Shown: positions 25,974 to 35,207, counted from the first letter of the stretch. The stretch is 64,000 nucleotides of DNA from Micavibrio aeruginosavorus (GCA_016432265.1 CP066681.1:2010342-2074341); one strand, 5' to 3'. Translations and numbers: made by a program. Notes: generated by a model not told the origin, from the sequence alone.

Positions 25974-27029
25974 TCATTCGTTACCGAAAACCGTATTTAA
26001 TTGCTGAGAAACGCGAATAAAAGTGGTTCGTTTCGATAATTCCTTCAACCGCCGAGCCCCAACATAAGTGCAGGCAGAACGAATGCCCCCTAAGATAGAT
26101 GTCACAGTATCTGCAACATCACCGCGATAAGCCACCTTCACTGTCTTACCCTCGCTGGCACGGTATTCAGCCACACCGCCAGAATGTTTGTTCATCGCCG
26201 TATCGCTGCTCATACCGTAAAACTGGACGAATTTCTTGCCATTCTCTTCAACAATCTCACCTTCACACTGGTCATGGCCGGCAAGCATGCCACCCAGCAT
26301 CACGAAATCAGCGCCTGCGCCAAACGCCTTGGCAAGATCCCCCGGCACCGTGCATCCGCCATCGGCACAGACCAGACCACCCAGACCGTGTGCCGCGTCA
26401 GCGCATTCTATAATCGCTGAAAGTTGCGGATAGCCGACGCCCGTCATTTTACGCGTCGTGCAGACACTTCCGGGGCCGATGCCAACCTTGACCACATCAG
26501 CGCCCGCGAGGATCAATTCTTCGGTCATTTCACCCGTTACGACATTACCGGCCATAATGGTGATATCCGGCTGCTTTGCGCGTATCTTGCGAACGAAATG
26601 CGCGAAGGGTTCGCTATATCCGTTTGCCACGTCGATACAGAGCTTGTCTATGCCCTTGCCTGTTTTCTGAATATTGTGACGAAGGAAATCATCCAGTTTT
26701 TCCTCGTCCTTTTCCGTGACGCCGATACTATACCAGACATTTGCGTTACCTTCGTTCTGGTAAAAATCAATCAATTTTTCCAATGGGTAATGCTTATGTA
26801 AGGCAGCCGTCATGCCATGGCCCATTTTGGCGAATACACGCGCCATGGCCATGGTTCCAACACCGTCCATATTGGCCGCTATGATGGGCACGCCATGGTA
26901 ATTCAACTTACTCCATTTAAATTCATAGCTGCGGCTGATATCAACCTCCTTGCGACTGCCCAATGTTGAACGTTTGGGGCGGATCAAAACATCTTTAAAG
27001 TCCAACTTGATATCTTCTTCTATACGCAT
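25974..27029 (-). CDS. guaC: GMP reductase
   Basis: 351 residues, close to the E. coli enzyme's length. It converts GMP to IMP with NADPH. The catalytic Cys loop [20 protein letters not shown] is present, and CBS domains are absent, separating it from IMP dehydrogenase. N-terminal [16 protein letters not shown] and the C-terminal [12 protein letters not shown] segment are typical of GuaC. It lies 6 bases downstream of the small DUF1192 gene and is probably co-transcribed with it. Confidence 0.95.
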   Translation of the reverse strand: MRIEEDIKLDFKDVLIRPKRSTLGSRKEVDISRSYEFKWSKLNYHGVPIIAANMDGVGTMAMARVFAKMGHGMTAALHKHYPLEKLIDFYQNEGNANVWYSIGVTEKDEEKLDDFLRHNIQKTGKGIDKLCIDVANGYSEPFAHFVRKIRAKQPDITIMAGNVVTGEMTEELILAGADVVKVGIGPGSVCTTRKMTGVGYPQLSAIIECADAAHGLGGLVCADGGCTVPGDLAKAFGAGADFVMLGGMLAGHDQCEGEIVEENGKKFVQFYGMSSDTAMNKHSGGVAEYRASEGKTVKVAYRGDVADTVTSILGGIRSACTYVGARRLKELSKRTTFIRVSQQLNTVFGNE

Positions 27030-27035
27030 GGTATC

Positions 27036-27218
27036 TCACGATTTAAAAAGTGACGCAGCCGCATCCATATGCTTCTGCTTTTTGGAAATTTCAGCCTCAA
27101 CGCGCGCGATCTCGGCCTTCATGGCTTCGATATACTCTTTCAGTTCCTCAACCGACATATTGTCGAGGTTGCGTAATTTTGTTTTCTTGGTACTAGGCTC
27201 CAGATCGTCGTCAAACAT
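27036..27218 (-). CDS. DUF1192-family small protein
   Basis: 60 residues: an acidic start (MFDDDLEP), the family-typical NLDNMSVEELKEYI, and a coiled-coil helix (AEIARVEAEISKKQKHMDAA). DUF1192 proteins of alphaproteobacteria are usually encoded next to an NAD(P)H:quinone oxidoreductase, as here on the opposite strand 46 bases away. Function is unknown. Confidence 0.85.
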   Translation of the reverse strand: MFDDDLEPSTKKTKLRNLDNMSVEELKEYIEAMKAEIARVEAEISKKQKHMDAAASLFKS

Positions 27219-27264
27219 GGTTTTCCTGTTGTGCTAGGCGTCAAAAGCTACCAAGATTACGCAC

Positions 27265-28221
27265 ATGACCCTGCAAACGCAACAGATGATGAAAGCCGCG
27301 CATATCCGTTACCCAGGTGGCCCGGAAGTCATTGAAATAAAAGAATTTTATACCCCAACCCCCGACCCGGACGAAGTTTTGGTTCGCATCCATGCGGCGG
27401 GTGTCAACCGCCCCGATCTGCTGCAGCGGCTGGGAAAGTACCCGCCGCCACCAGGAGTGACAGACATACCGGGACTGGAAATCGCAGGCGAGATTGTGGG
27501 AACAGGTGAGAAAGTCTGCGCCTTGATCTCCGGAGGCGGTTACGCCGAATATGCCGTGGTGCCAAAAGGGCAATACCTGCCAATCCCCCATGGCCTGACG
27601 GCGATTGAGGCCGCCGCCCTGCCCGAAGCTGTGTTCACCGTCTGGAACAATGTGTTTGTGCGCGGCGCGTTGAAGCCTGGCGAGACATTGCTGGTGCATG
27701 GCGGATCATCGGGCATCGGCACCACAGCAATCCAGATGGCGAAAGCTCATGGTGCAAAAGTGATCGTCACAGCAGGATCGGATGAGAAATGCGCCGCTTG
27801 CCTAAAGCTGGGCGCAAATCAAGCCGTGAATTACAAAACGCAGGATTTCAGTAAGGTTCTATCTGGTATTGATGTCGTCCTGGATATGGTCGGCGGCAAT
27901 TATGTCGGCAAAAACATCGAGGTACTGCGCGATGGCGGGAGGCATGTCAGCATTGCCTCAATGGGAGGCACCAAAGCCGAAATAGATATTCGTACCATCA
28001 TGCAAAAGCGTCTGGTGCTAACCGGCTCCACACTGCGTAACCGTCCTGTGGCCGAGAAAACAGCCTTGGCGCAAGGTATCCGCGAAACGGTATGGCCATG
28101 GATTGAAACGGGAAAAGTGAAGCCCGCTATCTTCAAGACCTTCCCCCTTGATCAGGTCGCCAAGGCACACGAAGCGCTTGAGAAAGGCGATCATATCGGG
28201 AAGATCGTACTGATACCCTGA
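27265..28221 (+). CDS. NAD(P)H:quinone oxidoreductase, zinc-free MDR family (PIG3-like)
   Basis: 318 residues. The N-terminal GroES-like fold carries VNRPDLLQRLGKYPPPPG, the PIG3/QOR signature, and lacks the zinc-ligand Cys cluster of alcohol dehydrogenases. The nucleotide-binding motif is VHGGSSGIGTTAIQMAKAHG. It would reduce quinones using NADPH. The start could also be the ATG at 27286 or 27289 (MKAAHIRYPGGP), which is where most family members begin. It is divergent from the DUF1192-guaC pair. Confidence 0.9.
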   Translation: MTLQTQQMMKAAHIRYPGGPEVIEIKEFYTPTPDPDEVLVRIHAAGVNRPDLLQRLGKYPPPPGVTDIPGLEIAGEIVGTGEKVCALISGGGYAEYAVVPKGQYLPIPHGLTAIEAAALPEAVFTVWNNVFVRGALKPGETLLVHGGSSGIGTTAIQMAKAHGAKVIVTAGSDEKCAACLKLGANQAVNYKTQDFSKVLSGIDVVLDMVGGNYVGKNIEVLRDGGRHVSIASMGGTKAEIDIRTIMQKRLVLTGSTLRNRPVAEKTALAQGIRETVWPWIETGKVKPAIFKTFPLDQVAKAHEALEKGDHIGKIVLIP

Positions 28222-28232
28222 GAAAGGCCTCT

Positions 28233-28733
28233 TCAGGCAGAAGGTGCCGGGGGCGACGACCGGCAATGGAAGGATTTATCAGGATCAATTACAAAAACGC
28301 CAGCGCGCCACGACCACAGATCAGTGGCCTCCCTTGCAAGAAAACCGATAGCCTCATCATCGAGCCACCATATTTTCTTGACGGGAATCTGGAACATAGA
28401 TTCACGAAACAAGTTAATCCTGTGTATGAATTGCAATGTGCTGGAAGGATCGTCCGAATAAACCTTGTTGCGAATCCACTCCGAGCAACCGGTAAAATGC
28501 GCCACCGCAACTTCAGGCGGAATGTTCTCCAGAGCTGTGAAATAGTCACCCGTATTGCCGAACTGGCGTATATCCATCGTTAGGGAAGTCAACCCACAAG
28601 GGGTTATCGCGCACGCAACGGCCTGAATAGCATCTTGTTCCCGACACCCCGCCTGGGCAGAATTCAGAAACAAGGCCCCCTTGCTTGATGCCAACAGCAA
28701 TCTGAGAAACCTCTTATTATCGTCGCTAGTCAT
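28233..28733 (-). CDS. Hypothetical protein resembling an isolated N-terminal domain of TPR/STAND proteins
   Basis: 166 residues with a G-rich ribosome-binding region before ATG 28733. The order IHRINLFRESMFQIPVKKIWWL...AREATDLWSWRAGVFVID resembles the conserved 'N-R-..-L...P.V.WL...APDLW.WR.GVF' segment that precedes TPR repeats in many STAND/TPR proteins. Here the protein stops right after that segment, with no NTPase or TPR portion. It may be a free-standing version or a truncated remnant. No neighbour on the same strand offers a partner. Confidence 0.6.
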   Translation of the reverse strand: MTSDDNKRFLRLLLASSKGALFLNSAQAGCREQDAIQAVACAITPCGLTSLTMDIRQFGNTGDYFTALENIPPEVAVAHFTGCSEWIRNKVYSDDPSSTLQFIHRINLFRESMFQIPVKKIWWLDDEAIGFLAREATDLWSWRAGVFVIDPDKSFHCRSSPPAPSA

Positions 28734-28973
28734 ACCCCCTCCCCCTTTTCGCTTTAGCCTTGGTTTTAGTTTTGGTTATAGCAGCATCATCCCCCCGTAC
28801 CAACAGAATTATAAATATGTAAATAAATTAATGCTGGCACTCGGCGCATCGCCGCCTTATATTCCTGCTATTCCCGACATTCATTATGGTCGAGGCATGG
28901 TTCCTGAAATAAGGGGGCCGGACGCGCAGAAGTTTTACCTTAGTGCAAGGTTACAAAAGGAGAATTTTTTAAA

Positions 28974-29660
28974 ATGGCTACCAAGATTCCTGTTGCCGGA
29001 CTGCTGATGCCTAAAGCTACCGCTGTATGGCTTGTAGAGAACACCCCAATGACGTTCGAACAAATCGGCGAATTCACCGGCCTGCACCCGATTGAAGTGC
29101 AAGCATTGGCCGATGAGGAAGTCGGGAGAGGCATTGTCGGCCGAAACCCAGTCGAACACAATGAAGTCACTCAGGAAGAATTGGACAAGGCCATTGATTC
29201 CGCCTTGAATGGTGATGCCAGTTATCGCATGAAAATGGCCAAAAGCGATCTGCCGACAGTTAAAGTTCGCGCCAAAGGCCCGCGCTACACCCCGGTTACC
29301 AAACGTCAGGACAAACCCGATGCGATCGCGTATATCCTGAAGCATCATCCGGAAATTTCAGATGCGCAAATCTGCAAACTGATCGGCACCACTAAACCGA
29401 CTATCCAATCGATCCGTGACCGCGAGCACCCGAACATGACAAACATCAAGGCACGTCACCCGGTCGATTGCGGTCTGTGCACCTATGCCGACCTCGATAC
29501 CGCATCACGCAAGGGATTGAAGGCCCAAGGCAAAACGCCGGAGGAAATCAATGCTCACAAGGAGAAAATTCTGCAAAGCCAGCAATTGCCGGAAGAAGAA
29601 GACAGAAAACCTGCAAGCGGCTTCGACTTCAGCAACTTCCTGAAAACCTCCAGCAATTAA
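28974..29660 (+). CDS. trcR: TrcR-like cell-cycle transcriptional regulator (DUF1013)
   Basis: 228 residues with AAAGGAGA about 9 bases before ATG 28974. The N-terminus MATKIPVAGLLMPKATAVWLVENTPMTFEQIGEFTGLHPIEVQALAD is characteristic of DUF1013, annotated as TrcR in alphaproteobacteria. It contains two helix-turn-helix-like parts (about residues 20-50 and 115-150, the latter HHPEISDAQICKLIGTTKPTIQSI). It is monocistronic, ending at a strong terminator. Presence alongside CckA and CtrA-type sites fits alphaproteobacterial cell-cycle control. Confidence 0.9.
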   Translation: MATKIPVAGLLMPKATAVWLVENTPMTFEQIGEFTGLHPIEVQALADEEVGRGIVGRNPVEHNEVTQEELDKAIDSALNGDASYRMKMAKSDLPTVKVRAKGPRYTPVTKRQDKPDAIAYILKHHPEISDAQICKLIGTTKPTIQSIRDREHPNMTNIKARHPVDCGLCTYADLDTASRKGLKAQGKTPEEINAHKEKILQSQQLPEEEDRKPASGFDFSNFLKTSSN

Positions 29661-29686
29661 CGCCAGCCACACAAGAATTAAAACAA

Positions 29687-29714
29687 AACGCGGCCTCGAA
29701 AGGCCGCGTTTTTT
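29687..29714 (+). terminator. Rho-independent terminator after trcR
   Basis: AACGCGGCCT pairs with AGGCCGCGTT across a CGAA tetraloop (29687-29710), followed by a T6 run to 29714. It is strong and correctly placed 27 bases after the stop. A-rich sequence on the other side means it may also serve the convergent DUF465 gene. Confidence 0.92.
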
Positions 29715-29736
29715 CCCTAGGATTCATTCACTTATA

Positions 29737-29922
29737 TCAGTTACTGCGCGCCTCCATCTCAATTTCTTCCTTAATACGCAGCTTCTCCAGCTTTAAACGC
29801 TTGAGCGCCATTTCGCTAGGGCGCGGATGTTTCAATTCATTTTCCAATTGAGCAGACAATTCTGCGTGACGATTTCTCAATGATTGCAGTCTTCCTCTCA
29901 CGTTTCCACGCTTTGTCGGCAT
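29737..29922 (-). CDS. DUF465/YdcH-family small protein
   Basis: 61 residues with AAGGAG about 10 bases before ATG 29922. A helical hairpin (RLQSLRNRHAELSAQLENELKHP, then LKRLKLEKLRIKEEIE) is the hallmark of DUF465. Function of the family is unknown. It is convergent with trcR and has a perfect TTAA-N7-TTAA about 130 bases upstream. Confidence 0.85.
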   Translation of the reverse strand: MPTKRGNVRGRLQSLRNRHAELSAQLENELKHPRPSEMALKRLKLEKLRIKEEIEMEARSN

Positions 29923-30051
29923 ATTCGTAGTCTCCTTTTATTTTTTCGTGAAAATTTCGACAGGCAACAGCAAAGCTCTGCATATGCAAAGCCACAGTCA
30001 TATAAAAAGACCTTAACCGCTACCCATAAGATCAGGATGTCACGCTAATGG

Positions 30052-30066
30052 TTAACACAAGGTTAA
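30052..30066. promoter_or_regulatory. Candidate CtrA box TTAA-N7-TTAA
   Basis: TTAA (30052-30055), seven bases (cacaagg), TTAA (30063-30066) is an exact match to the CtrA consensus. Its N7 shares the final AGG with the site at 9927. Upstream of the DUF465 gene it could control that gene. Confidence 0.5.
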
Positions 30067-30096
30067 TTCACACCAAGGTACACACAAGCAAAAAAT

Positions 30097-30120
30097 CAGC
30101 CACCTTTTTATCGGTGGCTG
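30097..30120 (-). terminator. Possible terminator downstream of ALDH gene
   Basis: CAGCCACC (30097-30104) and GGTGGCTG (30113-30120) form an 8-bp stem with an 8-base loop. The minus-strand downstream side reads ATTTTTTGC, supporting a terminator for the ALDH transcript 120 bases past its stop. A weak T-run on the plus side argues against the other direction. Confidence 0.55.
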
Positions 30121-30241
30121 AGTAGGTGTTGCGTGTGAGGAGGAACAACATTCCTATACTCACATTTTAACCTGTTAACTGTTAACCCCCGTTAAAGATT
30201 GTCTAAAATTGTATCTAAATTCCTTAACTGCAGAAAAAACG

Positions 30242-31795
30242 TTAAAGATCAAACACTACGCCCTGCGCCAACGGCAGCGCCGCAGAATAGTTGACTGTCT
30301 GCGTTTGCCGCCGCATGTAGGTTTTCCATGAATCGGAACCGCTTTCGCGGCCTCCTCCTGTTTCTTTCTCGCCGCCGAAGGCACCCCCGATTTCAGCGCC
30401 GCTGGGCCCGATATTGACGTTAGCGATACCGCAATCGCTGCCAACAGCTGAGAGGAAAGTTTCGGCCTCGCGCACGTTCAGAGTGAAAATGCACGACGAC
30501 AATCCTTGCGGGACATCGTTCTGGAGCGCAATCGCTTCTTCCAAATCCCTATATTTCATGACATAGAGAATCGGCGCGAAGGTTTCGGCTTTCACTACAG
30601 CGCTCTGCGCAGGCATCTCTACCAGCGCGGGCTTGACGTAGTAGCCACCGGTCGGCACGCCATCGATTGCACGTATGCCCCCGACGAGAATTTTCCCGCC
30701 TTCAACTTGAGCCTGCTTAAGAGCTTTTTCAAAAGCATTAAATGAGGCCTTATCGATGAGCGGGCCATTCAGCGCCCCCTCCTCAAGCGGGTTGCCGATG
30801 CGGATCGCGCCATAGGCTTTCTCCAGCGCCGGAATTAATTTTCCATACACGTCCTCATGAACGATCAATCTCCGCAACGTTGTGCAACGCTGGCCGGATG
30901 TGCCGACAGCACCAAACAGAATTGCGCGCACGGCCATATCCAGATCGGCATCCCTAGATACGATCATGGCGTTGTTGCCGCCCAGTTCCAGCAGGCTGCG
31001 CCCCATACGCGCCGCCACTTTCTGTGCGACAGCACGACCCATCGGCACACTGCCGGTGGCGCTGACCAGCGGCACATCGTGATGATCGACCAGAGCTTCA
31101 CCTATATCTCGTCCGCCGACCAGAATTTCCATCATGCCCTCCGGCACCCTATGGCCCGCTTTGCGAAAACGGGCAGCGGCTCTCTTATAAATAATCTGAC
31201 AGGCCAGAGCCGTCAGCGGTGTTTTCTCCGACGGTTTCCAGATCACCGGATTGCCGCAAACATAAGCCAGCATCGCGTTCCAGGCCCATACCGCCACAGG
31301 GAAATTGAATGCCGTAATCACGCCCACAGTTCCAAGTGGATGCCAAACCTCGCGCATGTGGTGCCCAGGGCGCTCGGAAGCAATGGTCAAACCATAAAGC
31401 TGACGCGAAAGGCCCACGGCGAAATCACAGATGTCAATCATCTCTTGCACTTCACCCAAACCTTCGGAAAGGATCTTGCCACACTCCAGCGTCACAAGCT
31501 TGCCGAGATCCTCTTTGCTGGCGCGCAGTTCTTCACCAATCAACCGTACAAGCTCGCCGCGCACGGGAGCCGGCACAGTGCGCCATTCACGAAACGCCGC
31601 CTGAGAACGCGCCACGCAAACACCGACATCGGATAGTTTATTCTGTCGCAGGGATGCCAATTGTTCACCGTTAATCGGCGATCGCACAACCAGATCACCG
31701 GTACTGAAATCAGGGCCGCTCAACCCCAAGGTTTTTAGAATGGTCTGGCTATCGTTCATCGTAGGACTCGCTTTCGCTGCGGCTGAAGTCGACAT
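30242..31795 (-). CDS. amaB: ALDH7-family semialdehyde dehydrogenase (AmaB / antiquitin-like)
   Basis: 517 residues, with AGGAG about 8 bases before ATG 31795. The family oxidises alpha-aminoadipic semialdehyde (in equilibrium with piperideine-6-carboxylate) in lysine breakdown. The NAD-binding LLELGGNN with catalytic Glu, the nucleophile in TSGQRCTT, and the ALDH7-specific C-terminus GPSGAEIGGAFGGEKETG are all present. The approximately 20-residue extra N-terminus (MSTSAAAKASPTMNDS) is slightly long; ATG 31759 is an alternative. No other lysine-catabolic gene is nearby. Confidence 0.88.
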   Translation of the reverse strand: MSTSAAAKASPTMNDSQTILKTLGLSGPDFSTGDLVVRSPINGEQLASLRQNKLSDVGVCVARSQAAFREWRTVPAPVRGELVRLIGEELRASKEDLGKLVTLECGKILSEGLGEVQEMIDICDFAVGLSRQLYGLTIASERPGHHMREVWHPLGTVGVITAFNFPVAVWAWNAMLAYVCGNPVIWKPSEKTPLTALACQIIYKRAAARFRKAGHRVPEGMMEILVGGRDIGEALVDHHDVPLVSATGSVPMGRAVAQKVAARMGRSLLELGGNNAMIVSRDADLDMAVRAILFGAVGTSGQRCTTLRRLIVHEDVYGKLIPALEKAYGAIRIGNPLEEGALNGPLIDKASFNAFEKALKQAQVEGGKILVGGIRAIDGVPTGGYYVKPALVEMPAQSAVVKAETFAPILYVMKYRDLEEAIALQNDVPQGLSSCIFTLNVREAETFLSAVGSDCGIANVNIGPSGAEIGGAFGGEKETGGGRESGSDSWKTYMRRQTQTVNYSAALPLAQGVVFDL

Positions 31796-31899
31796 GCATG
31801 CTCTCCTGTAATAGAGTTATTTTCTTTTGAAACGCCGCTATTGTGGCATAATCAGCTCCACAGCTAAAGCCCTGCCGGCCTCATGAGATAGGGAAAATA

Positions 31900-33660
31900 T
31901 CAAGATTCCATTTCTGTCGACGACAGCACCGAGTCGGCGGGATCCTCAGGTTTCTCCGGCTTCAACGCAGTGCCGTAGAGTAAACCGGCCTCTTCCAGAA
32001 TAGGATATGCCACCGAGCACATATAACTGTTAATACGCCGATAATCACGGATGATATCCAGATGCAAGCCACTGGTGGCTATAGTTTCCGGCACGCCTTC
32101 GCGAATGCGTTCCATGTGGTTCTGTGTAGCTTGCTGTTCAGCCTTCCGCAATTGCTCCTTGGCCTCTATCATGCGGCGCGCCAGCTTGGTATCATTGCTG
32201 ACAAAGACGCTTTGCGCCAGACGGACTGTCTCCAGCACAGCGTTGTGAATATCCTGAATCTCCTGCCAGCCGCGATCTGAAAATCTTTTATGCTCGCGGA
32301 TTTTCTTAAGCGCCATTTCCATCAGGCTTTTATCGATGGTATCGCCGACATTCTCAAGATTGGTGGCAAACGTAAGAGTCCGAACATATTGTTGCGTATC
32401 CTCAGGATCAAGAGACTCGCGCGCCATCTTGGCCATATAAAGCTTGACCGCCTTATTGAGCTTATCAAGAACGTCGTCGCGGGCGCGAATACGATACACG
32501 ATGCTTTCATCGTTCGTACGCAATGCAACGATGGTGTCCTCCATCATGCTTTGCACAAGATCGGCCATACGCAAGGCTTCGCGCCCCGCCGAGGACAGTG
32601 CAATTGCCGGAATATCAAGTTGTTTCTCGTCGAGGTAGCGCGCGCGACCCGGATCATCCGCATCGGGGCGATCAGGAATAAGACGCAGGGTCAAGCCATA
32701 AAGCGCTCCGGTAAACGGCAGAAACAAAGAAGCCAGCATGATGTTAAAGCACATATGCAGATTGACAACAACCCGCGCAGGATCATCTGCAATCGTCTGA
32801 ATAATGGTCTGGACAGGCTCCAGCAGCGGCAGGATAATAATGACCCCAACCAATCGCATTAACAAGTTACCTACCGGAACCCGTGTAGCTTCAGGGCCGT
32901 CTTTTATGGTTGCAATCAGCGGCGCAATCACGCCACCCAGATTAGCGCCCAGAACCATCGCCATCGCCACGTGGAGCGGAACGATCTGGGCTGCCGCCAA
33001 AGACCCCAGTAACAGCACCACCGCCAGCGACGAATGACACAACCACGTCAATAATGCAGCAATCATCACCAGCAATACAGGATCCTGATCCAGAGATTCC
33101 AGAACCACGGGCAAGACATCGGATTCACGCAAAGGCGCGGCGCCTTGCTTGATCAAAGACAGCGCCAGCAGCATAGTGCCCAAGCCTATCAGCATCTTGC
33201 CAAAGTGAGAGAGGCGACCTGGCCTGTTTTCAAAAACGGTATAAATGATAAACCCTGAAATCAACATTGATGGCATCAGCCAGCTAAGGTCAAACGTCAG
33301 GATCTGCGCCACCAGCGTAGTGCCGACATCGGCGCCCAGCATCACAGCCAAAGCCGCCGCGCCCGTCATCATCCGCCGCCCGGTGAACGATGCCACGATC
33401 ATCGCTGTGGCTGTAGAGCTTTGCAGCAGGGTTGTAACACCAATCCCGGAGAGAAAAGCGCGCACACGATTCTGCGTACCCCAGGAAATAGCCCTGTGCA
33501 GCCCCTGACCGAAAGCCTTGGTCATGCCCAGCTTCACGCCGCGCAAGCCCCACAACAGCACGCAAACGCCGCTGATCACATTCAAAAGAACCATCGATGG
33601 TGTAGCAATAATCAATGTGCGCGCATTCTGTATAAAAAGGACATCCCTGACAGTCTTCAA
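31900..33660 (-). CDS. Na/Pi cotransporter family protein with PhoU-like C-terminal domain
   Basis: 586 residues if the TTG at 33660 is used; ATG 33594 gives 564 residues and is equally plausible, as neither has a clear Shine-Dalgarno. The membrane part (about residues 20-330) contains two copies of the family QSS repeat (GVTTLLQSSTATAMIV and TWLCHSSLAVVLLLGS). The cytoplasmic C-terminus (about 350-560) is a PhoU-like helical domain. It takes up phosphate or a related anion with sodium. It reads toward the ALDH gene but 104 bases separate them, so a common transcript is uncertain. Confidence 0.88.
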   Translation of the reverse strand: MKTVRDVLFIQNARTLIIATPSMVLLNVISGVCVLLWGLRGVKLGMTKAFGQGLHRAISWGTQNRVRAFLSGIGVTTLLQSSTATAMIVASFTGRRMMTGAAALAVMLGADVGTTLVAQILTFDLSWLMPSMLISGFIIYTVFENRPGRLSHFGKMLIGLGTMLLALSLIKQGAAPLRESDVLPVVLESLDQDPVLLVMIAALLTWLCHSSLAVVLLLGSLAAAQIVPLHVAMAMVLGANLGGVIAPLIATIKDGPEATRVPVGNLLMRLVGVIIILPLLEPVQTIIQTIADDPARVVVNLHMCFNIMLASLFLPFTGALYGLTLRLIPDRPDADDPGRARYLDEKQLDIPAIALSSAGREALRMADLVQSMMEDTIVALRTNDESIVYRIRARDDVLDKLNKAVKLYMAKMARESLDPEDTQQYVRTLTFATNLENVGDTIDKSLMEMALKKIREHKRFSDRGWQEIQDIHNAVLETVRLAQSVFVSNDTKLARRMIEAKEQLRKAEQQATQNHMERIREGVPETIATSGLHLDIIRDYRRINSYMCSVAYPILEEAGLLYGTALKPEKPEDPADSVLSSTEMES

Positions 33661-34015
33661 GCCGCTTGCTGCACCGCATCCAAAATTATATTTGAAATCA
33701 ACTGGTTCCGACCAAGGCCTGAAAGATTCATTTTAGAATCCGGCACCGGGTTGGGCAAGATACTCTTATCTTCTGCTAAAGTATTCTTTCGTGCCAATAT
33801 GGCATTTCTATGAGAGAAACGTCCAAACCGCTGGATTATTTCATAGTGCCACGCAGCATAATCGTACCCCACAGGGTCGTCTTGCCGCATGGATGGAACA
33901 ACTCAAGAGACCGTTCCTGATCCGCCAATATCTCGCTATGCTCGAAAGGAAGATAGGGGAAACACCAGCCTACAGGCGGCATCGTCCCGCCAACCATTGC
34001 GCCGACTGCACTTCT
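33657..34015 (-). pseudogene. Decayed DUF924-family gene (C-terminal remnant with frameshift)
   Basis: Minus-strand translation gives MPPVGWCFPYLPFEHSEILADQ-ERSLELF in one frame (34015 to about 33897). After a shift it continues YDYAAWHYEIIQRFGRFSHRNAIL (about 33890 to 33770). In order these match the DUF924 signature PFEHSEDLADQERSVALF ... FGRFPHRNAILGR. A stop lies just upstream of the first piece and about the first 100 residues of the family are missing, so this is a truncated, frameshifted relic. It lies between the Na/Pi transporter and the cytochrome bc1 operon. Confidence 0.75.
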
Positions 34016-34066
34016 TCAAACCGGAAATGAGGATCTATGCTTACTGTCACGCATCAGAGATAAACT

Positions 34067-34396
34067 CTACTTTTTTTCAGTTTTTTCCGATCCGGCAGGT
34101 TGCATCAGCGCCCAAAAAGCCTTTTCGGCCTTCTGCCCCAGAATTGACAAAACAATAGCTGGTAAAAATGGCACAAGAATAATTGCCACGGTAACAGGTT
34201 GCCGCAAAGCTTCGAAAAAATGGCCCTCAATGTTCCGCAGATATAAAACCACAAAGATAAGCAGCCCCGTAAAAGCAAAGATCAGGGCCAGCAGCCTGTA
34301 AATCTTCGATTTCATAAGCAAGGCCCGCGCCTGCATGCGTATCTGATCTTCCGTAAGCGCCGCCGTAGCAGACTGAGCCGGAGCTTTACCAGCCAT
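34067..34396 (-). CDS. Hypothetical two-helix membrane protein downstream of bc1 operon
   Basis: 109 residues from ATG 34396 (AGGA about 8 bases upstream; a GTG at 34399 is adjacent). Two hydrophobic helices at roughly residues 35-53 and 68-88 are flanked by charged ends. A gap of 27 bases after cytochrome c1 places it at the end of the petABC operon. It could be an accessory subunit or assembly factor of the complex, but no family is recognised and the link is positional only. Confidence 0.65.
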   Translation of the reverse strand: MAGKAPAQSATAALTEDQIRMQARALLMKSKIYRLLALIFAFTGLLIFVVLYLRNIEGHFFEALRQPVTVAIILVPFLPAIVLSILGQKAEKAFWALMQPAGSEKTEKK

Positions 34397-34423
34397 CACA
34401 CAATCCTGTTCTGGAAGTCTGGC

Positions 34424-35191
34424 TTAGTGAATCTTGGCCCAGAGCTTCTTCTTTACAGTATACATGACACCGGTAAAGACCAGAAGGAAAAGGAAGGCGG
34501 TTATGCCGACACGCTTGCGATCTTCCATATGTGGCTCGGAAGCCCAAGTCAGGAAAGTCGCTACGTCTTTTGCATATTGATCGACCGTTTGCGAAGCATT
34601 GTCATCATAACTGACCTGCCCGTCCTGCAACGGCGGCGCCATGGCTATTATGTGACCCGGCATCATGGTATTCCAGTACTTCCCTTCCGGAACCTCATGA
34701 CCTTCAGGGGCATGACCGTATCCCGTCAGAATTCCATAAATATAGTTGGCTCCTCCATGACGGGCCTTGGCCAACAAGGACATATCGGGCGGATAAGCGC
34801 CATTGTTTGCATACATGGATTGCTCACGGCTGGCATACGGCGCCTTGAACGGATCGCTGGGGCGCCCTGGACGTTCGTACATCTCCCCTTCATCATTCGG
34901 CCCATCTATAAAAGTGTATTCCGCTGCAACCGCCTTGATCTGGTCTTCGTCATATCCCAAAGCCTCAAGATCACGGTAATAGACTTTATCCATTGAATGG
35001 CAAGCGCCACAAACTTCACGGTAAACCTTGAACCCCCGCTGCAACGACGCACGGTCATAAGTACCGTTTACGCCTTCGAACGACCACGACAGGTGCGGCA
35101 ACGCCCCCCCCTCCGCCGCCCGTGCTGAAGCCGGGGACAAGGCCGAGAGCGCAACACAGGTCACAAGAGCCAGTTTTTTAATCGACATCAT
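34424..35191 (-). CDS. petC: Cytochrome c1
   Basis: 255 residues from ATG 35191 (GGAG about 6 bases upstream). A signal peptide ends near ARAAEGG. The haem c site CGACH is at residues 61-65, the MMPGHIIAMAPPL segment near residue 180 carries the axial Met region, and a single C-terminal anchor helix (ITAFLFLLVFTGVMYTV) ends the protein. It carries electrons from the Rieske centre to cytochrome c in complex III. Starts upstream of 35191 fall into the end of the cytochrome b gene and were rejected. Confidence 0.95.
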   Translation of the reverse strand: MMSIKKLALVTCVALSALSPASARAAEGGALPHLSWSFEGVNGTYDRASLQRGFKVYREVCGACHSMDKVYYRDLEALGYDEDQIKAVAAEYTFIDGPNDEGEMYERPGRPSDPFKAPYASREQSMYANNGAYPPDMSLLAKARHGGANYIYGILTGYGHAPEGHEVPEGKYWNTMMPGHIIAMAPPLQDGQVSYDDNASQTVDQYAKDVATFLTWASEPHMEDRKRVGITAFLFLLVFTGVMYTVKKKLWAKIH

Positions 35192-35207
35192 ATTTACTCC
35201 GTATCTC

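Larger units (their letters stand above)
29923..30241. other. Regulatory gap between DUF465 gene and ALDH gene
   Basis: No gene is supported. The stretch holds the DUF465 promoter, a perfect CtrA-type site (30052-30066), a stem-loop at 30097-30120 that may terminate the ALDH transcript, and a cluster of GTTAA motifs at 30170-30200 in which three TTAA sequences are spaced 3 and 6 bases. Confidence 0.5.

Noticed and set aside
30857-31636. Plus-strand frame (259 codons) opposite the ALDH gene
   Set aside because: The ALDH7 reading on the other strand is unambiguous; this frame has no recognisable motif.
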